DNA of 64,000 nt from positions 1-64,000 of the forward strand of contig JACPZP010000051.1 in assembly GCA_016195405.1 (NCBI GenBank). The letters run 5' to 3'. This document shows positions 40,674-49,123 of the stretch, in pieces. Both the position numbers and the translations under genes were made by a program. Source of the DNA: Planctomycetota bacterium (GTDB lineage Bacteria > Planctomycetota > Planctomycetia > Gemmatales > Gemmataceae). Each line of letters begins with the position of its first letter. The stretch's first letter is position 1. The notes under the pieces are model-generated. The model was not told the DNA's origin. It did not search any database and was given only the letters and a program-made list of their open reading frames with translations.

Positions 40674-42267
40674 ACCGCTGGCCATTGTCGTAGGACAGGC
40701 TGCCAGCCTGTCCGTGGGAAGGATTGCCGGCCCCATTCGGGCAGGTTGGAAACCTACCCTACGGCGGGGCAAGATCGTGATCCACTGTTCCGCTCGTGCG
40801 GCTCAGGCCGGCGTTCGCCCCGGCATGACGTTGGCCGAGGCTCGTACCATCGCCACGCATCTTCTCGTCGAAGAAGACGAGCCCGCCGCAGATATTCAGG
40901 CATTGCGGCAACTGGCGACCTGGGCGGAGCGTTACAGCCCCATCGTCGCCTTGGAAGAAGGACCGAGGCCGGAGAGCTTGTTTCTCGACATCACCGGTTG
41001 TGCCGCCTGCTTTCACGGCGAGGATCGGCTCGGCCAGCAGGCGCTCGACGAGTTGCGCGCGCAAGGCTGGCATGCCCGCAGTGCCATCGCCGGCACCATG
41101 AACGCGGCGTGGGCATTGGCACATTACCAAGACTGGCGAGCCGGGAGCGTAAGCGACCGGAGGAATAGTGACGGGCTTCCTCCGGTCGCTAACGCTCCCG
41201 GCTCGCCATGTAAGAGTCTTCCCATCGCGGCTTTGCGCTTGCCGGACGAAACCATCCAGATCTTGGCCGATCTCGGCATCGAGCGCATCGGGCAGCTCGT
41301 GGAATTGCCGCGTCCTAGCATCGCCGACCGTTTCGGCGCGCTGGTGGTGGAGCGGCTCGATCAGATGTTCGGCCAATTGCCGGAATCGATCGTGCCCCAT
41401 CGCTCGTTGCCGGATGTGGAGGCGAGTTGCTCGTTCGAGTATCCCGTCGAGCGACACGAAGCCGTCTGTCGGGCTTTGGAAAAACTGCTGGAACAGATCG
41501 AGGAAATGCTGCAGAAGCGTCACGTCGGCGCTCGCTGCTTGGAGTGCTGGCTCTATCACGAGACGGCGGCGCCGTTGCGGATCGAGGTCGGCTTGTTTCG
41601 CCCCGGCCGGGCCGCGCGCTATTTAGGGAAGCTGCTGCGCACCCGGCTGGAGCAGATCCGATTGGAGGAAGCAGTCACCGGTCTACGTCTGCGCGTTCCC
41701 ATCGTGGAAACGATTGCCGAGCATCAGCTCGATCTCTTCGAGAGCGATGAGGCGCCGAGCGTTCATGCTCTGCCGGCGCTCATTGACCAGCTCACCAGCC
41801 ACTTGGGCCGCGACGCGGTGACGTTCGCCACGTTGGTTGCCGATCACCAGCCGGAATATGCGTGCCGTTTTGAGCCGGCGGTGTTTAGCTACCCGTTTAG
41901 CCGCGAGCCAACGGCGAGCGCGGACGGGATGCCACGCCGGCCCGGTATCCCGCCCACGCTCGCCGTGGGCTCGCGGCTAAACAGTGGGGGATATTTTGGG
42001 CGGCGTCCGTTGCGGGTGTTGCCGGCGCCGGCGCCGATTGAAGTGATGTCGGTCATTCCCGGCGGCGCTCCGCTCGTCATTCGGCGTGGAGCGGAAAAAC
42101 ACGCCGTCGAGCGTTCCTGGGGGCCGGAGCGCATCGAGACCGGCTGGTGGCGCGGGCAGGACATCCAACGCGATTACTACGTCATCGAAACCGAAGAAGG
42201 CACGCGCTTCTGGATCTTTCGCCGCTTGGACGATGGCCGCTGGTTTCTGCATGGATGCTTTGATTGA
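40594..42267 (+). CDS. imuB: ImuB, inactive Y-family polymerase of the mutagenesis cassette
   Basis: A 557-residue protein from ATG 40594 (GGAG 8 bases upstream). The N-terminal palm begins MKRVMCIYLPGWPLQR, lacking the catalytic Asp of active Y-family polymerases as is normal for ImuB. Next come PGMTLAEARTIA, ALEEGPRPESLFLDITGCAA, a fingers/HhH region (ILADLGIERIGQLVELPR) and a long C-terminal tail. The tail contains HQLDLFE, a beta-clamp-binding-like motif. Three palindromic repeats are inserted in frame, adding about 25, 25 and 30 residues and explaining the extra length. ImuB bridges the beta clamp, ImuA and DnaE2. Confidence 0.93.
   Translation: MKRVMCIYLPGWPLQRRWRDRPELRDKPLAIVVGQAASLSVGRIAGPIRAGWKPTLRRGKIVIHCSARAAQAGVRPGMTLAEARTIATHLLVEEDEPAADIQALRQLATWAERYSPIVALEEGPRPESLFLDITGCAACFHGEDRLGQQALDELRAQGWHARSAIAGTMNAAWALAHYQDWRAGSVSDRRNSDGLPPVANAPGSPCKSLPIAALRLPDETIQILADLGIERIGQLVELPRPSIADRFGALVVERLDQMFGQLPESIVPHRSLPDVEASCSFEYPVERHEAVCRALEKLLEQIEEMLQKRHVGARCLECWLYHETAAPLRIEVGLFRPGRAARYLGKLLRTRLEQIRLEEAVTGLRLRVPIVETIAEHQLDLFESDEAPSVHALPALIDQLTSHLGRDAVTFATLVADHQPEYACRFEPAVFSYPFSREPTASADGMPRRPGIPPTLAVGSRLNSGGYFGRRPLRVLPAPAPIEVMSVIPGGAPLVIRRGAEKHAVERSWGPERIETGWWRGQDIQRDYYVIETEEGTRFWIFRRLDDGRWFLHGCFD
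40690..40762. repeat. GTAGGACAGG-family repeat inside imuB
   Basis: GTAGGACAGGCTGCCAGCCT has an internal hairpin, and the element closes with GGTTGGAAACCTACCCTAC. It is read in frame as GQAASLSVGRIAGPIRAGWK, splitting the palm domain between LAIV and KIVIHCSARA. Confidence 0.85.
41134..41208. repeat. TGGCGAGCCGGGAGCG-family palindrome inside imuB
   Basis: TGGCGAGCCGGGAGCGTAAG is mirrored by GCTAACGCTCCCGGCTCGCC, better preserved than the imuA copy. It is read as WRAGSVSDRRNSDGLPPVAN after the GTMNAAWALAHY segment. Confidence 0.92.
41894..41982. repeat. TTTAGCCGCGAGCC-family palindrome inside imuB
   Basis: CGTTTAGCCGCGAGCCAACG and its mirror frame a GGGATGCC...GGTATCCC inner pair. It is read as FSREPTASADGMPRRPGIPP, followed by TLAVGSRLN, in the C-terminal region of ImuB. 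Confidence 0.92.
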
Positions 42268-42278
42268 TTCAAAAAGAC

Positions 42279-45200
42279 ATGTCGCGCCAAGACCGCTACG
42301 CCGAGTTACAATGCAAAACGAACTTTTCGTTTCTATGCGGCGCTTCGCATGCCGAGGAACTGGTCGCGCGGGCCGTCGAGCTGGGCCATCACGCGCTGGC
42401 GATCACCGACGTTAACACGCTGGCCGGCGTGGTGCGGGCCCATGCGGCGGCCAAACCGGCGGGACTCAAGCTGCTCATCGGCGCGGAGATTCAGCTTTTC
42501 CCCTCGCCCCTCAGGGGAGAGGGGTTAGGGGTGAGGGGCGATGCCAGCCCACCCGGCGTATTGCTTTACGCCCCCGACATCACGGCTTATCGCAGGCTTT
42601 CCACTCTTATCACGCGCGGCCGGCGGGCGGCGAAGAAAGGCGAGTGCCATCTCACCTTCGAGGATGTCGCCGAGCATGCGGATGGTCTGATCGCCGCAAT
42701 ATTGTCCCCCTCTCCCCCCGCCTGCCGAAACACAAATGATTCAGCGCATGTGTTGGCGGGGGGAGAGGGCCGGGGTGAGTGGGGAACACGACAACACAGC
42801 GGACAGCCACCCTCACCCCCAACCCCTCTCCCTCCGCCCATCGAGTCACTGACGCTGCCATGTCACTCCGGGCGGAGGGAGAGGGGGGCGGATCTCAGCC
42901 ATTCCAAAATCACACACGATCATTTGGACGATGAACTGCGCGTCCTTGCCGCATATCGCGACATCTTCAAGGATCGCTGCTATCTTGCCGTCTCGCTGCA
43001 TCATGGCTCGCGTGATGCAGAGCTGCTCGAACGCTCGATAACCCTTTCCCGGCAAGCGCGGCTGCCGCTTCTGGCGACCAACGACGTGCATTATCATCAT
43101 CCCGAGCGCCGGCCGCTCCACGACGTATTGACGGGCGTTCGCCACGGCGCCACGGTCGCCGAGTTGGGCATGTTACGTTTCGCCAACGCCGAGCGGCATC
43201 TGAAATCGGCCGTCGAGATGGCCGAGTTGTTCGCCCGCTGTCCGCAAGCCCTGGCCCATGGCATCGACATCGCCGACCGCTGCACCTTCAGCCTCGATGA
43301 ATTGCGCTACGAATATCCCGAGGAATTGTGCCCGCCGGGAACGACGCCCAGCCGGCACCTCGCCGAACTTACTTGGAACGCGGCCAAGTTGCGCTATCCC
43401 GGCGGCATTCCCGACAAGGTCGTCGCCCTGCTCCGCCACGAATTGAACCTTATCGAAGAGCTGCGTTACGAGGCGTTCTTTCTCACCGTTTGGGATTTGG
43501 TGAAGTTCGCGCGCAGCCGCGGCATCCTTTGCCAGGGACGCGGTTCGGCTGCCAATTCCGCCGTCTGCTATTGCCTGGGCATCACCTCGGTCGATCCGGA
43601 CCGCACCGATCTGCTCTTCGAGCGTTTTGTGAGCCGCGAGCGCAACGAAGCGCCCGACATCGACGTCGATTTCGAGCACGAGCGCCGCGAGGAAGTGTTG
43701 CAGTACATCTACCAGAAGTATGGCCGCGACCGGGCCGGCATCGTTGCCGAGGTGATCTGCTATCGGCCGCGCTCGGCGGTGCGCGACGTGGGCAAGGCGC
43801 TGGGGTTGTCGCTGGACGGCGTCGATCGGCTCGCCAAGGTGCTCGATCAATGGTCCGACGCCGAAGACATCCCGGCGCGCATCCGTGAAGCCGGCTTTGA
43901 TCCGCGTTCTCAGGGCGTCGTGCAACTTGTCCAACTCGCGACCGCGCTCATCGGCTTTCCGCGGCATCTGTCGCAGCACGTCGGCGGCTTCGTCATCACG
44001 TGCGGCCCGCTCTCGGAGCTGGTTCCCATCGAAAACGCCGCCATGCCGGAGCGCACGGTCATCGAATGGGACAAGGACGACCTCGATACCCTTGGCATCC
44101 TCAAGGTCGATTGCCTCGCGCTGGGCATGTTGACGTGCATTCGCAAATCGTTCGACCTGATCGACCGGCATCACGGGACGCGACTGGAACTGGCAACAGT
44201 GCCGGCCGAGGATCCCGCGGTCTATGAGATGATCTGCCGGGCCGACACGGTGGGCGTCTTCCAGATCGAAAGCCGAGCGCAGATGAGCATGTTGCCGCGC
44301 CTGTTGCCGCGCTGCTTCTACGACTTGGTGATCGAAGTGGCGATCGTGCGGCCGGGACCCATTCAGGGCGGCATGGTGCATCCGTTTCTGCGGCGGCGCA
44401 ACGGCGAGGAGCCGGTGACTTATCCGAGCGCCGAGGTCGAAGAAGTGCTGGCGAAAACGCTCGGCGTGCCGCTCTTTCAGGAACAGGTGATGCGGCTGGC
44501 GATGGTTGCCGCGGGCTTCACGCCGGGCGAGGCCGATCAGCTCCGCCGAGCGATGGGGGCGTGGAAGCGGCTCGGCATCATCGATAAGTTTCGCTCGAAG
44601 CTCCGCGACGGTATGCTCGCTCGCGGCCTGCCCGTCGCATTCGCCGATCAATTATTCGAGCAGGTGCGCGGCTTCGGCTCGTATGGTTTTCCCGAATCGC
44701 ACGCCGCCAGCTTCGCTCTCTTGGCGTACGTGTCGGCGTGGTTGAAGCACCACTACCCGGCCGCGTTCGCTTGTGCGTTGCTTAACAGCCAGCCGATGGG
44801 CTTCTACGCGCCGGCTCAGATCGTCCGCGATGCGAACGAACACGGCGTCACGGTTCATCCCGCCGATGTCAACGAAAGTGATTGGGACTGCACGCTGGAG
44901 TTTGAGCCCGAAGCGCTGAGGCTCGGCCTGCGGCTGATTCGCGGCATGCCGAACGCTCAGGCGCTGGCAATCATCGAGGCGCGTCAACGCGGCTGGTTTC
45001 GTTCGCTGATCGATCTCAAACGGCGTGCGTCCGTGGGCCGGCCGCTCTTGGCTCGTTTGGCCGCGGCCGATGCGTTTGGTTCGCTCGGCCTGAATCGCCG
45101 CACGGCACTCTGGCAGGTTCTCGAACTCGGAGAAGAGTTGCCGCTCTTCGCCGAATTGGATGAGGATAATGAGCCAACGCCGTTTTTTGCCGAAATGCCG

Positions 45201-45617
45201 ATGGACCGGCAAGTCCGCGCCGACTATGAAACGACGGGCCTATCGCTCAAAGCACATCCGATTGGCCTCTTGCGCGAAGAATTGTCGAAGCTCAACGTGA
45301 CGCCCGCTTCTGCACTAACGAATATGCCCGACAAGGCATCGGTGACGGTCGCCGGCATGGTCCTGGTCCGGCAACAGCCCTCGACTTCAAAAGGCACAAT
45401 TTTCATGACGCTCGAAGATGACACCGGCGCCATCAACCTGGTGATCTGGCCGCACGTCTGGAAGCGCTTCCGTCCCCTAGTCCGCAGCGCCGTCGCAGTT
45501 TTGGCCCAGGGCAAGATCGAGCGGGTATCACGGGTGATTCACATCATGCCGCAGAAGATGGAGGATTTGTCGAAGTCGCTACGGGGATTGATGACCAAGT
45601 CACGGGATTTTCATTAA
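42279..45617 (+). CDS. dnaE2: Error-prone DNA polymerase DnaE2
   Basis: A 1112-residue C-family polymerase. The PHP domain opens with YAELQCKTNFSFLCGASHAE and ALAITDVNTLAGVVRAH. The catalytic palm contains ILCQGRGSAANSAVCYCLGI and the Asp pair in APDIDVDFEHERREEV. EVAIVRPGPIQGGMVHPFLR, LGVPLFQEQVMRLAMVAAGF and GFGSYGFPESHAASFALLAY are strong DnaE2 hallmarks. A C-terminal OB fold reads VTVAGMVLVRQQPSTSKGTI. Two repeat insertions in the PHP region (42500-42538 and 42715-42889) add about 13 and 58 residues, accounting for the above-average length. It performs translesion synthesis with ImuA/ImuB; the start lies 11 bases after the imuB stop. Confidence 0.96.
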   Translation: MSRQDRYAELQCKTNFSFLCGASHAEELVARAVELGHHALAITDVNTLAGVVRAHAAAKPAGLKLLIGAEIQLFPSPLRGEGLGVRGDASPPGVLLYAPDITAYRRLSTLITRGRRAAKKGECHLTFEDVAEHADGLIAAILSPSPPACRNTNDSAHVLAGGEGRGEWGTRQHSGQPPSPPTPLPPPIESLTLPCHSGRRERGADLSHSKITHDHLDDELRVLAAYRDIFKDRCYLAVSLHHGSRDAELLERSITLSRQARLPLLATNDVHYHHPERRPLHDVLTGVRHGATVAELGMLRFANAERHLKSAVEMAELFARCPQALAHGIDIADRCTFSLDELRYEYPEELCPPGTTPSRHLAELTWNAAKLRYPGGIPDKVVALLRHELNLIEELRYEAFFLTVWDLVKFARSRGILCQGRGSAANSAVCYCLGITSVDPDRTDLLFERFVSRERNEAPDIDVDFEHERREEVLQYIYQKYGRDRAGIVAEVICYRPRSAVRDVGKALGLSLDGVDRLAKVLDQWSDAEDIPARIREAGFDPRSQGVVQLVQLATALIGFPRHLSQHVGGFVITCGPLSELVPIENAAMPERTVIEWDKDDLDTLGILKVDCLALGMLTCIRKSFDLIDRHHGTRLELATVPAEDPAVYEMICRADTVGVFQIESRAQMSMLPRLLPRCFYDLVIEVAIVRPGPIQGGMVHPFLRRRNGEEPVTYPSAEVEEVLAKTLGVPLFQEQVMRLAMVAAGFTPGEADQLRRAMGAWKRLGIIDKFRSKLRDGMLARGLPVAFADQLFEQVRGFGSYGFPESHAASFALLAYVSAWLKHHYPAAFACALLNSQPMGFYAPAQIVRDANEHGVTVHPADVNESDWDCTLEFEPEALRLGLRLIRGMPNAQALAIIEARQRGWFRSLIDLKRRASVGRPLLARLAAADAFGSLGLNRRTALWQVLELGEELPLFAELDEDNEPTPFFAEMPMDRQVRADYETTGLSLKAHPIGLLREELSKLNVTPASALTNMPDKASVTVAGMVLVRQQPSTSKGTIFMTLEDDTGAINLVIWPHVWKRFRPLVRSAVAVLAQGKIERVSRVIHIMPQKMEDLSKSLRGLMTKSRDFH
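42500..42538. repeat. CCCCTC/GAGGGG-rich repeat inside dnaE2 (first)
   Basis: CCCCTCGCCCCTCAGGGGAG is followed by AGGGGTTAGGGGTGAGGGG, giving nested hairpins. It is read in frame as SPLRGEGLGVRGDASPPG between IGAEIQLFP and VLLYAPDITAY. Confidence 0.88.
42715..42889. repeat. CCCCTC/GAGGGG-rich repeat inside dnaE2 (second, composite)
   Basis: About 175 bases with nested arms: CCCCCTCTCCCCCCGCCTGC near the left end, GGCGGGGGGAGAGGG in the middle, CCCCAACCCCTCTCCCTCCG, and finally CGGAGGGAGAGGGGGG. It looks like two overlapping copies. It is read in frame as a Pro/Gly-rich loop of about 58 residues in the PHP domain. Confidence 0.85.
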
Positions 45618-45631
45618 TCGCGGACTACACC

Positions 45632-45895
45632 TCAATCCGGAGGTGGATTTTCTGCTGAAGCGGCGCCCGAACCACGTGGTGGAGTCCGAGGAACGACTAC
45701 GGGGTTGTCCGTTTCCCCATCCGGTTCCGGGCCGCTACGCTTAATAGCACGTTCGATAATCTCACGGTCTTCCGGTCTAATCGTGCTCAAAGCGTTAGGA
45801 ATGTTAAGTCCGTACCGGTGCGCAACAGACAAGACAGACTCGAAGTCCACATTCAATTGACGCGCCAAGGCATAAACTCTTATAGACGGTTTCAT
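45632..45895 (-). CDS. Small IF-2 N-terminal-domain-like protein
   Basis: An 87-residue protein. Residues 5-50 (IRVYALARQLNVDFESVLSV and GLNIPNALSTIRPED) match the small helical domain found at the N-terminus of bacterial translation initiation factor IF-2 ('VRVYELAKELN....LL..L...G..V...S.L'). The rest is a Pro-rich tail. A free-standing copy is unusual. It is separated from the upstream DUF433 gene by 6 bases and is in the same frame. Whether it binds nucleic acid or the ribosome is unknown. Confidence 0.65.
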   Translation of the reverse strand: MKPSIRVYALARQLNVDFESVLSVAHRYGLNIPNALSTIRPEDREIIERAIKRSGPEPDGETDNPVVVPRTPPRGSGAASAENPPPD

Positions 45896-45901
45896 GCCCG
45901 C

Positions 45902-46243
45902 TCATGAAGTTCGAATCAGATGTTCGACCAAGGCAAGGGAATTGGCACTCGCCCGTTGCCACGCCGCCAACTCTTCCCGCAATTCTAAAGGAATCTTAAA
46001 CGCGTTCGATGCGACCACTTCTAAAGCTTTCCCAGCCAGACGAACCGCTTCCGCAATTGCCGGTCGCCTCACGGCTCCGCGCCATTGTTCCGAAATCGTC
46101 TCCCAGGGCAAGCCCTGGGCCACCTGTTCCAGCACGTCATGCACGAGCACGCGAGTGCCACGAAATGTTGGCTGTCCGTGACATATATCCGAGTCAACAA
46201 CAATGTAACGCCCCAGCCGCTTTCGCATTTCATACTCCGTCAT
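45902..46243 (-). CDS. DUF433 family protein
   Basis: A 113-residue protein. YIVVDSDICHGQPTFRGTRV and LVHDVLEQVAQGLPWETISE are a clear DUF433 core. The C-terminal helix (KIPLELREELAAWQRASANS) is longer than in the gene at 39221. Starts at ATG 46243 or ATG 46228; GGAG precedes the second. No DUF5615 partner is adjacent; the downstream gene is the IF-2N-like protein instead. Confidence 0.85.
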   Translation of the reverse strand: MTEYEMRKRLGRYIVVDSDICHGQPTFRGTRVLVHDVLEQVAQGLPWETISEQWRGAVRRPAIAEAVRLAGKALEVVASNAFKIPLELREELAAWQRASANSLALVEHLIRTS

Positions 46244-46264
46244 TGCACAAAGTCACTGCTCAAC

Positions 46265-46753
46265 TTACACGCATTTCGACGCCGTTCCTAGCCGAATCTG
46301 GTTTCCTCTTTTACGAGCGACGAAAAGCAGAACCACGCCCGCGACCAACATCTGCACCGCCGGCAAATCGGTATTGCACGCCAGCGCGTAAGCCATCCGC
46401 TGCCAGATATATCGCCGCAGATCAGCGGGAACATCCATGTACCACGTCAGCAACTCGTGCACGCATTGGCCGGCGATTGCAAGGATGCCGAGGCCGAGGA
46501 GCGAGTAACCGGCGATGCGAATGGCAATCGGCCTCCACGTGCGCGCGGCCCATGCCACAAATGGAAGCAGGACGAGAATCCAAAGCCCGTGCATCGCCAC
46601 TAGCGCTTGTAAGGGCGGCAGACAGCCCCAATGACCGCAAAGCGAATAGCCGTAAATGGAATGGCCGACGTCTCCGGGCAATTCGCCGAACCACAATAAC
46701 GCGCCGGCAGCGACGAACCACAGGATCAGCCAGCCAATGATCTTGATTCGCAT
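46265..46753 (-). CDS. Small membrane protein of unknown function
   Basis: A 162-residue protein with four hydrophobic segments (IIGWLILWFVAAGALLWFG; GLWILVLLPFVAWAA; IAGYSLLGLGILAIAGQCV; VQMLVAGVVLLFVARK). A loop with GYSLCGHWGCLPP and a later AC pair might form disulfides. No named family is recognised. The gene is divergent from the methyltransferase at 46840. Confidence 0.65.
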   Translation of the reverse strand: MRIKIIGWLILWFVAAGALLWFGELPGDVGHSIYGYSLCGHWGCLPPLQALVAMHGLWILVLLPFVAWAARTWRPIAIRIAGYSLLGLGILAIAGQCVHELLTWYMDVPADLRRYIWQRMAYALACNTDLPAVQMLVAGVVLLFVARKRGNQIRLGTASKCV

Positions 46754-46839
46754 AAGAAATCTCTTCGAACATTATTCTCGTCTCGGTTGGGTCTCGTCAA
46801 TGTCGCAAAGTCGGCTGCCTGAAATGAGGTTTCCGTGCC

Positions 46840-47571
46840 ATGCTCCCAAGTGATGTTCCCATTGCCGAAACTCTTGCGTTCCTACGTGCTCAGCTTCGGA
46901 CTCCTCCCGCGCGGATTCTCGAGGTCGGCTGTGGTGACGGCGATCTCGCGGCTCGCATTCAGGAATTAGGTTATCAGGTCGTTGCCGTTGATTGCTCGGA
47001 CACGGCAGTCGCGAAAGCGCGTGGGCGCGGCGTCGATGCAACGGTCGCGTCATGGCCGGATTTCGCCGACGGGTTATTTGATGCGCTCCTGTTCACGCGG
47101 TCACTGCATCACATTCATCCACTGCCGCGCGCGGTCGCGCGCGCGAAGGAAATGCTTCACCCTCACGGCCTTGTTCTAGTCGAGGATTTCGCCGCTTACG
47201 AGATCGATGCGCTTTCAGCACAATGGGTTTACCAGGCGCTCGCTTTGCTCGACGCCGGCGGCCACTTGCGCCGCAATGCGGACACGTTCGCGGAAAAAGT
47301 ACTTCGGGCCGAAGGCGCCATCTCCTTGTGGCACGCCGCACACGAACATGGCTTGCACACTGCGGCCGCGATGGACACTTGCTTGCGCGACTATTTCGCC
47401 GAGGTTTGCCCGTCAAAGGCGCCGTACCTGTACCGTTACATGTGCACCCTGCTTGAGGAATCCCAGCTCGGCTTCGAATTGGCGAGACGGGTGCTGCACC
47501 TCGAAATGCGCTTTGTCGAGACCGCCAATTTGACGTTTTTGGGCCGGCGATGGTTCTGTCGCAATACTTGA
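46840..47571 (+). CDS. Class I SAM-dependent methyltransferase
   Basis: A 243-residue protein. ILEVGCGDGDLAARIQELGY (motif I, SAM-binding), VVAVDCSDTAVAKARGRGVD (motif II, ribose-binding acidic residue) and FDALLFTRSLHHIHPLPRAV (motif IV) define a UbiE/COQ5-like methyltransferase fold. The C-terminal 90 residues (from YFAEVCPSKAPYLYRYMC) probably form the substrate lid. The substrate is unknown. Confidence 0.85.
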   Translation: MLPSDVPIAETLAFLRAQLRTPPARILEVGCGDGDLAARIQELGYQVVAVDCSDTAVAKARGRGVDATVASWPDFADGLFDALLFTRSLHHIHPLPRAVARAKEMLHPHGLVLVEDFAAYEIDALSAQWVYQALALLDAGGHLRRNADTFAEKVLRAEGAISLWHAAHEHGLHTAAAMDTCLRDYFAEVCPSKAPYLYRYMCTLLEESQLGFELARRVLHLEMRFVETANLTFLGRRWFCRNT

Positions 47572-47680
47572 GCGATTCTCAATTCGAGCATTTCCTTCTC
47601 CCGTCCGAAAAGTTGAAATCAATCGTCTTCCCGTGCCCTCTTAATGGGTGGCGATCGTTTTTGCCTGTGGGAAGACATGC

Positions 47681-49000
47681 ATGGCTGGCCAACATTCGAA
47701 CACATTGCTCGCTCAATTGCGCGGCATCGTCGGGCCCCCCGATGCGGGAGAGTCCGATGCGGAGCTTCTGGAGCGCTGGTTGACGCGGCGGGATGAGTCG
47801 GCTTTCGAGCTACTGGTTTGGCGGCACGGCGGCTTGGTGCTGGGCGTGTGCCAGCGAATCCTGCGCCATCCGCCTGACGTTGAGGATGCCTTCCAGGCCA
47901 CCTTCCTGATTTTCGTGCGGAAGGCGTCCACGATCAGCAAAGCCGCTTCCGTCGGGGCATGGTTCTACCGGGTCGCCTATCGCATTGCGCTCGAAGCCAA
48001 GGCCCAAGCGCGGCGGCGCGACGGTGGCTCGCCAACGATGGTTGAACGCGCAGCGCCTTGCAGCCCGGATCCGCTCACCCTGGCCGAACTGCGTCAGGTA
48101 TTGGATGAGGAACTCGACCGGCTGCCTGAGAAATATCGCCGGCCCGTGGTGCTCTGCTATCTGGAGGGCAAAACGACCGACGAGGCGGCCCAGGCGCTCG
48201 ATCGTCCGCGCGGCACGGTGCTGACCTGGCTGGCGCGAGCGCGAGAGAAATTGCAGCGTCGCCTGGCGCACCGGGGAACGGAACTGTCGGCCGTGGCATT
48301 GGGCGGACTGCTTGGAAGCCAGGCGCAAGCAGCCGTGACGCCGGCGCTGGTTCAAGGCGCGGTCAAAGTTGCTTTGGGCGCGGGTGTGTCTCAACAGGTG
48401 CAACTCTTGTCGAAAGGAGTGCTGTGGGCCATGTGGTTATCCAAATTGAAATACGGTGCCTGGGCGACGTTATTGCTCTTAGGCATCGGCGTGGGTACGG
48501 GGCTCTTCTGGCACCGGGCGCTTGCAGCCGATGGCACGGATGATTCCGCTCCCGTCCAGGTCGCGCAACTCGCGAAGGGGGCGAAGAAGGCAACGGGCGC
48601 CGACGAGATCAAAAAGGAACTGGAGAAATTCGTGGGTGACTGGAAGATCGTCGAAATGGAATTCAGCGGACAGAAGGTGCCCGCGAAAGTCGCCGAGCAA
48701 CTCAAGGAGAGCTTCACCACCGAGAAGTTGACCATGGTGGGCGGGCTCGCACAGGGCGGCGGCGAGTTTGTTGTCACCGATCGAACCGAAGAGATTTCGT
48801 TTAAGATCGACCCAACGAAGAGGCCTCGAGCCATAGACCTCCTACTCGCCAACGACAAGAAGTTGCTTGGGATATACGAGTTCAAGGGCGACGCCTTACG
48901 CATGTGCATCGACTACGCGGCCACGGAACGGCCAACGGAATTCACCAGCAAAGGCAAGGAAGGCGTGTCGTATACCGTCCTGAAACGAGAGAAAAAGTAA
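47681..49000 (+). CDS. ECF sigma factor with transmembrane segment and TIGR03067-like domain
   Basis: A 439-residue planctomycete-type sigma factor. Region 2 contains DAELLERWLTRRDESAFELL, RHPPDVEDAFQATFLIFVRK and GAWFYRVAYRIALEAK. Region 4 contains LDRLPEKYRRPVVLCYLEGK and AAQALDRPRGTVLTWLARAR. An alanine-rich linker, a single membrane helix (KYGAWATLLLLGIGVGTGLF, about 255-275) and an exported C-terminal domain follow. That domain reads LEKFVGDWKIVEMEFSGQKV, then SYTVLKREKK, resembling TIGR03067. Fusion of a sigma factor to an outside domain suggests it is released or tuned by a cell-surface event. ATG 47681 is the start. Confidence 0.9.
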   Translation: MAGQHSNTLLAQLRGIVGPPDAGESDAELLERWLTRRDESAFELLVWRHGGLVLGVCQRILRHPPDVEDAFQATFLIFVRKASTISKAASVGAWFYRVAYRIALEAKAQARRRDGGSPTMVERAAPCSPDPLTLAELRQVLDEELDRLPEKYRRPVVLCYLEGKTTDEAAQALDRPRGTVLTWLARAREKLQRRLAHRGTELSAVALGGLLGSQAQAAVTPALVQGAVKVALGAGVSQQVQLLSKGVLWAMWLSKLKYGAWATLLLLGIGVGTGLFWHRALAADGTDDSAPVQVAQLAKGAKKATGADEIKKELEKFVGDWKIVEMEFSGQKVPAKVAEQLKESFTTEKLTMVGGLAQGGGEFVVTDRTEEISFKIDPTKRPRAIDLLLANDKKLLGIYEFKGDALRMCIDYAATERPTEFTSKGKEGVSYTVLKREKK

Positions 49001-49055
49001 TCAACGTACGGCGAACCGGGTGCGCGAGCGAGCGATCGGAATGGATTTCGGGTTT

Positions 49056-49102
49056 CTCCGGTCGCTTACGCTCCCGGCTCGCCAACTGTCCCGGCTCGCC
49101 AA
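49056..49102. repeat. Half-copy of the TGGCGAGCCGGGAGCG family
   Basis: CTCCGGTCGCTTACGCTCCC followed by GGCTCGCCA equals the right arm of the element seen in imuA and imuB. A second short CCCGGCTCGCCAA follows. The left arm is missing. It lies 20 bases upstream of the predicted selenoprotein gene. Confidence 0.75.
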
Positions 49103-49123
49103 CTTAATGCTCGAGGAGGAGTC

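Noticed and set aside
45896-45904. In-frame TGA between the DUF433 gene and the IF-2N-like gene as a third Sec codon
   Set aside because: The two parts are different families, no Cys is expected at this position, and a normal ATG follows 6 bases later. An ordinary stop is the simpler reading.
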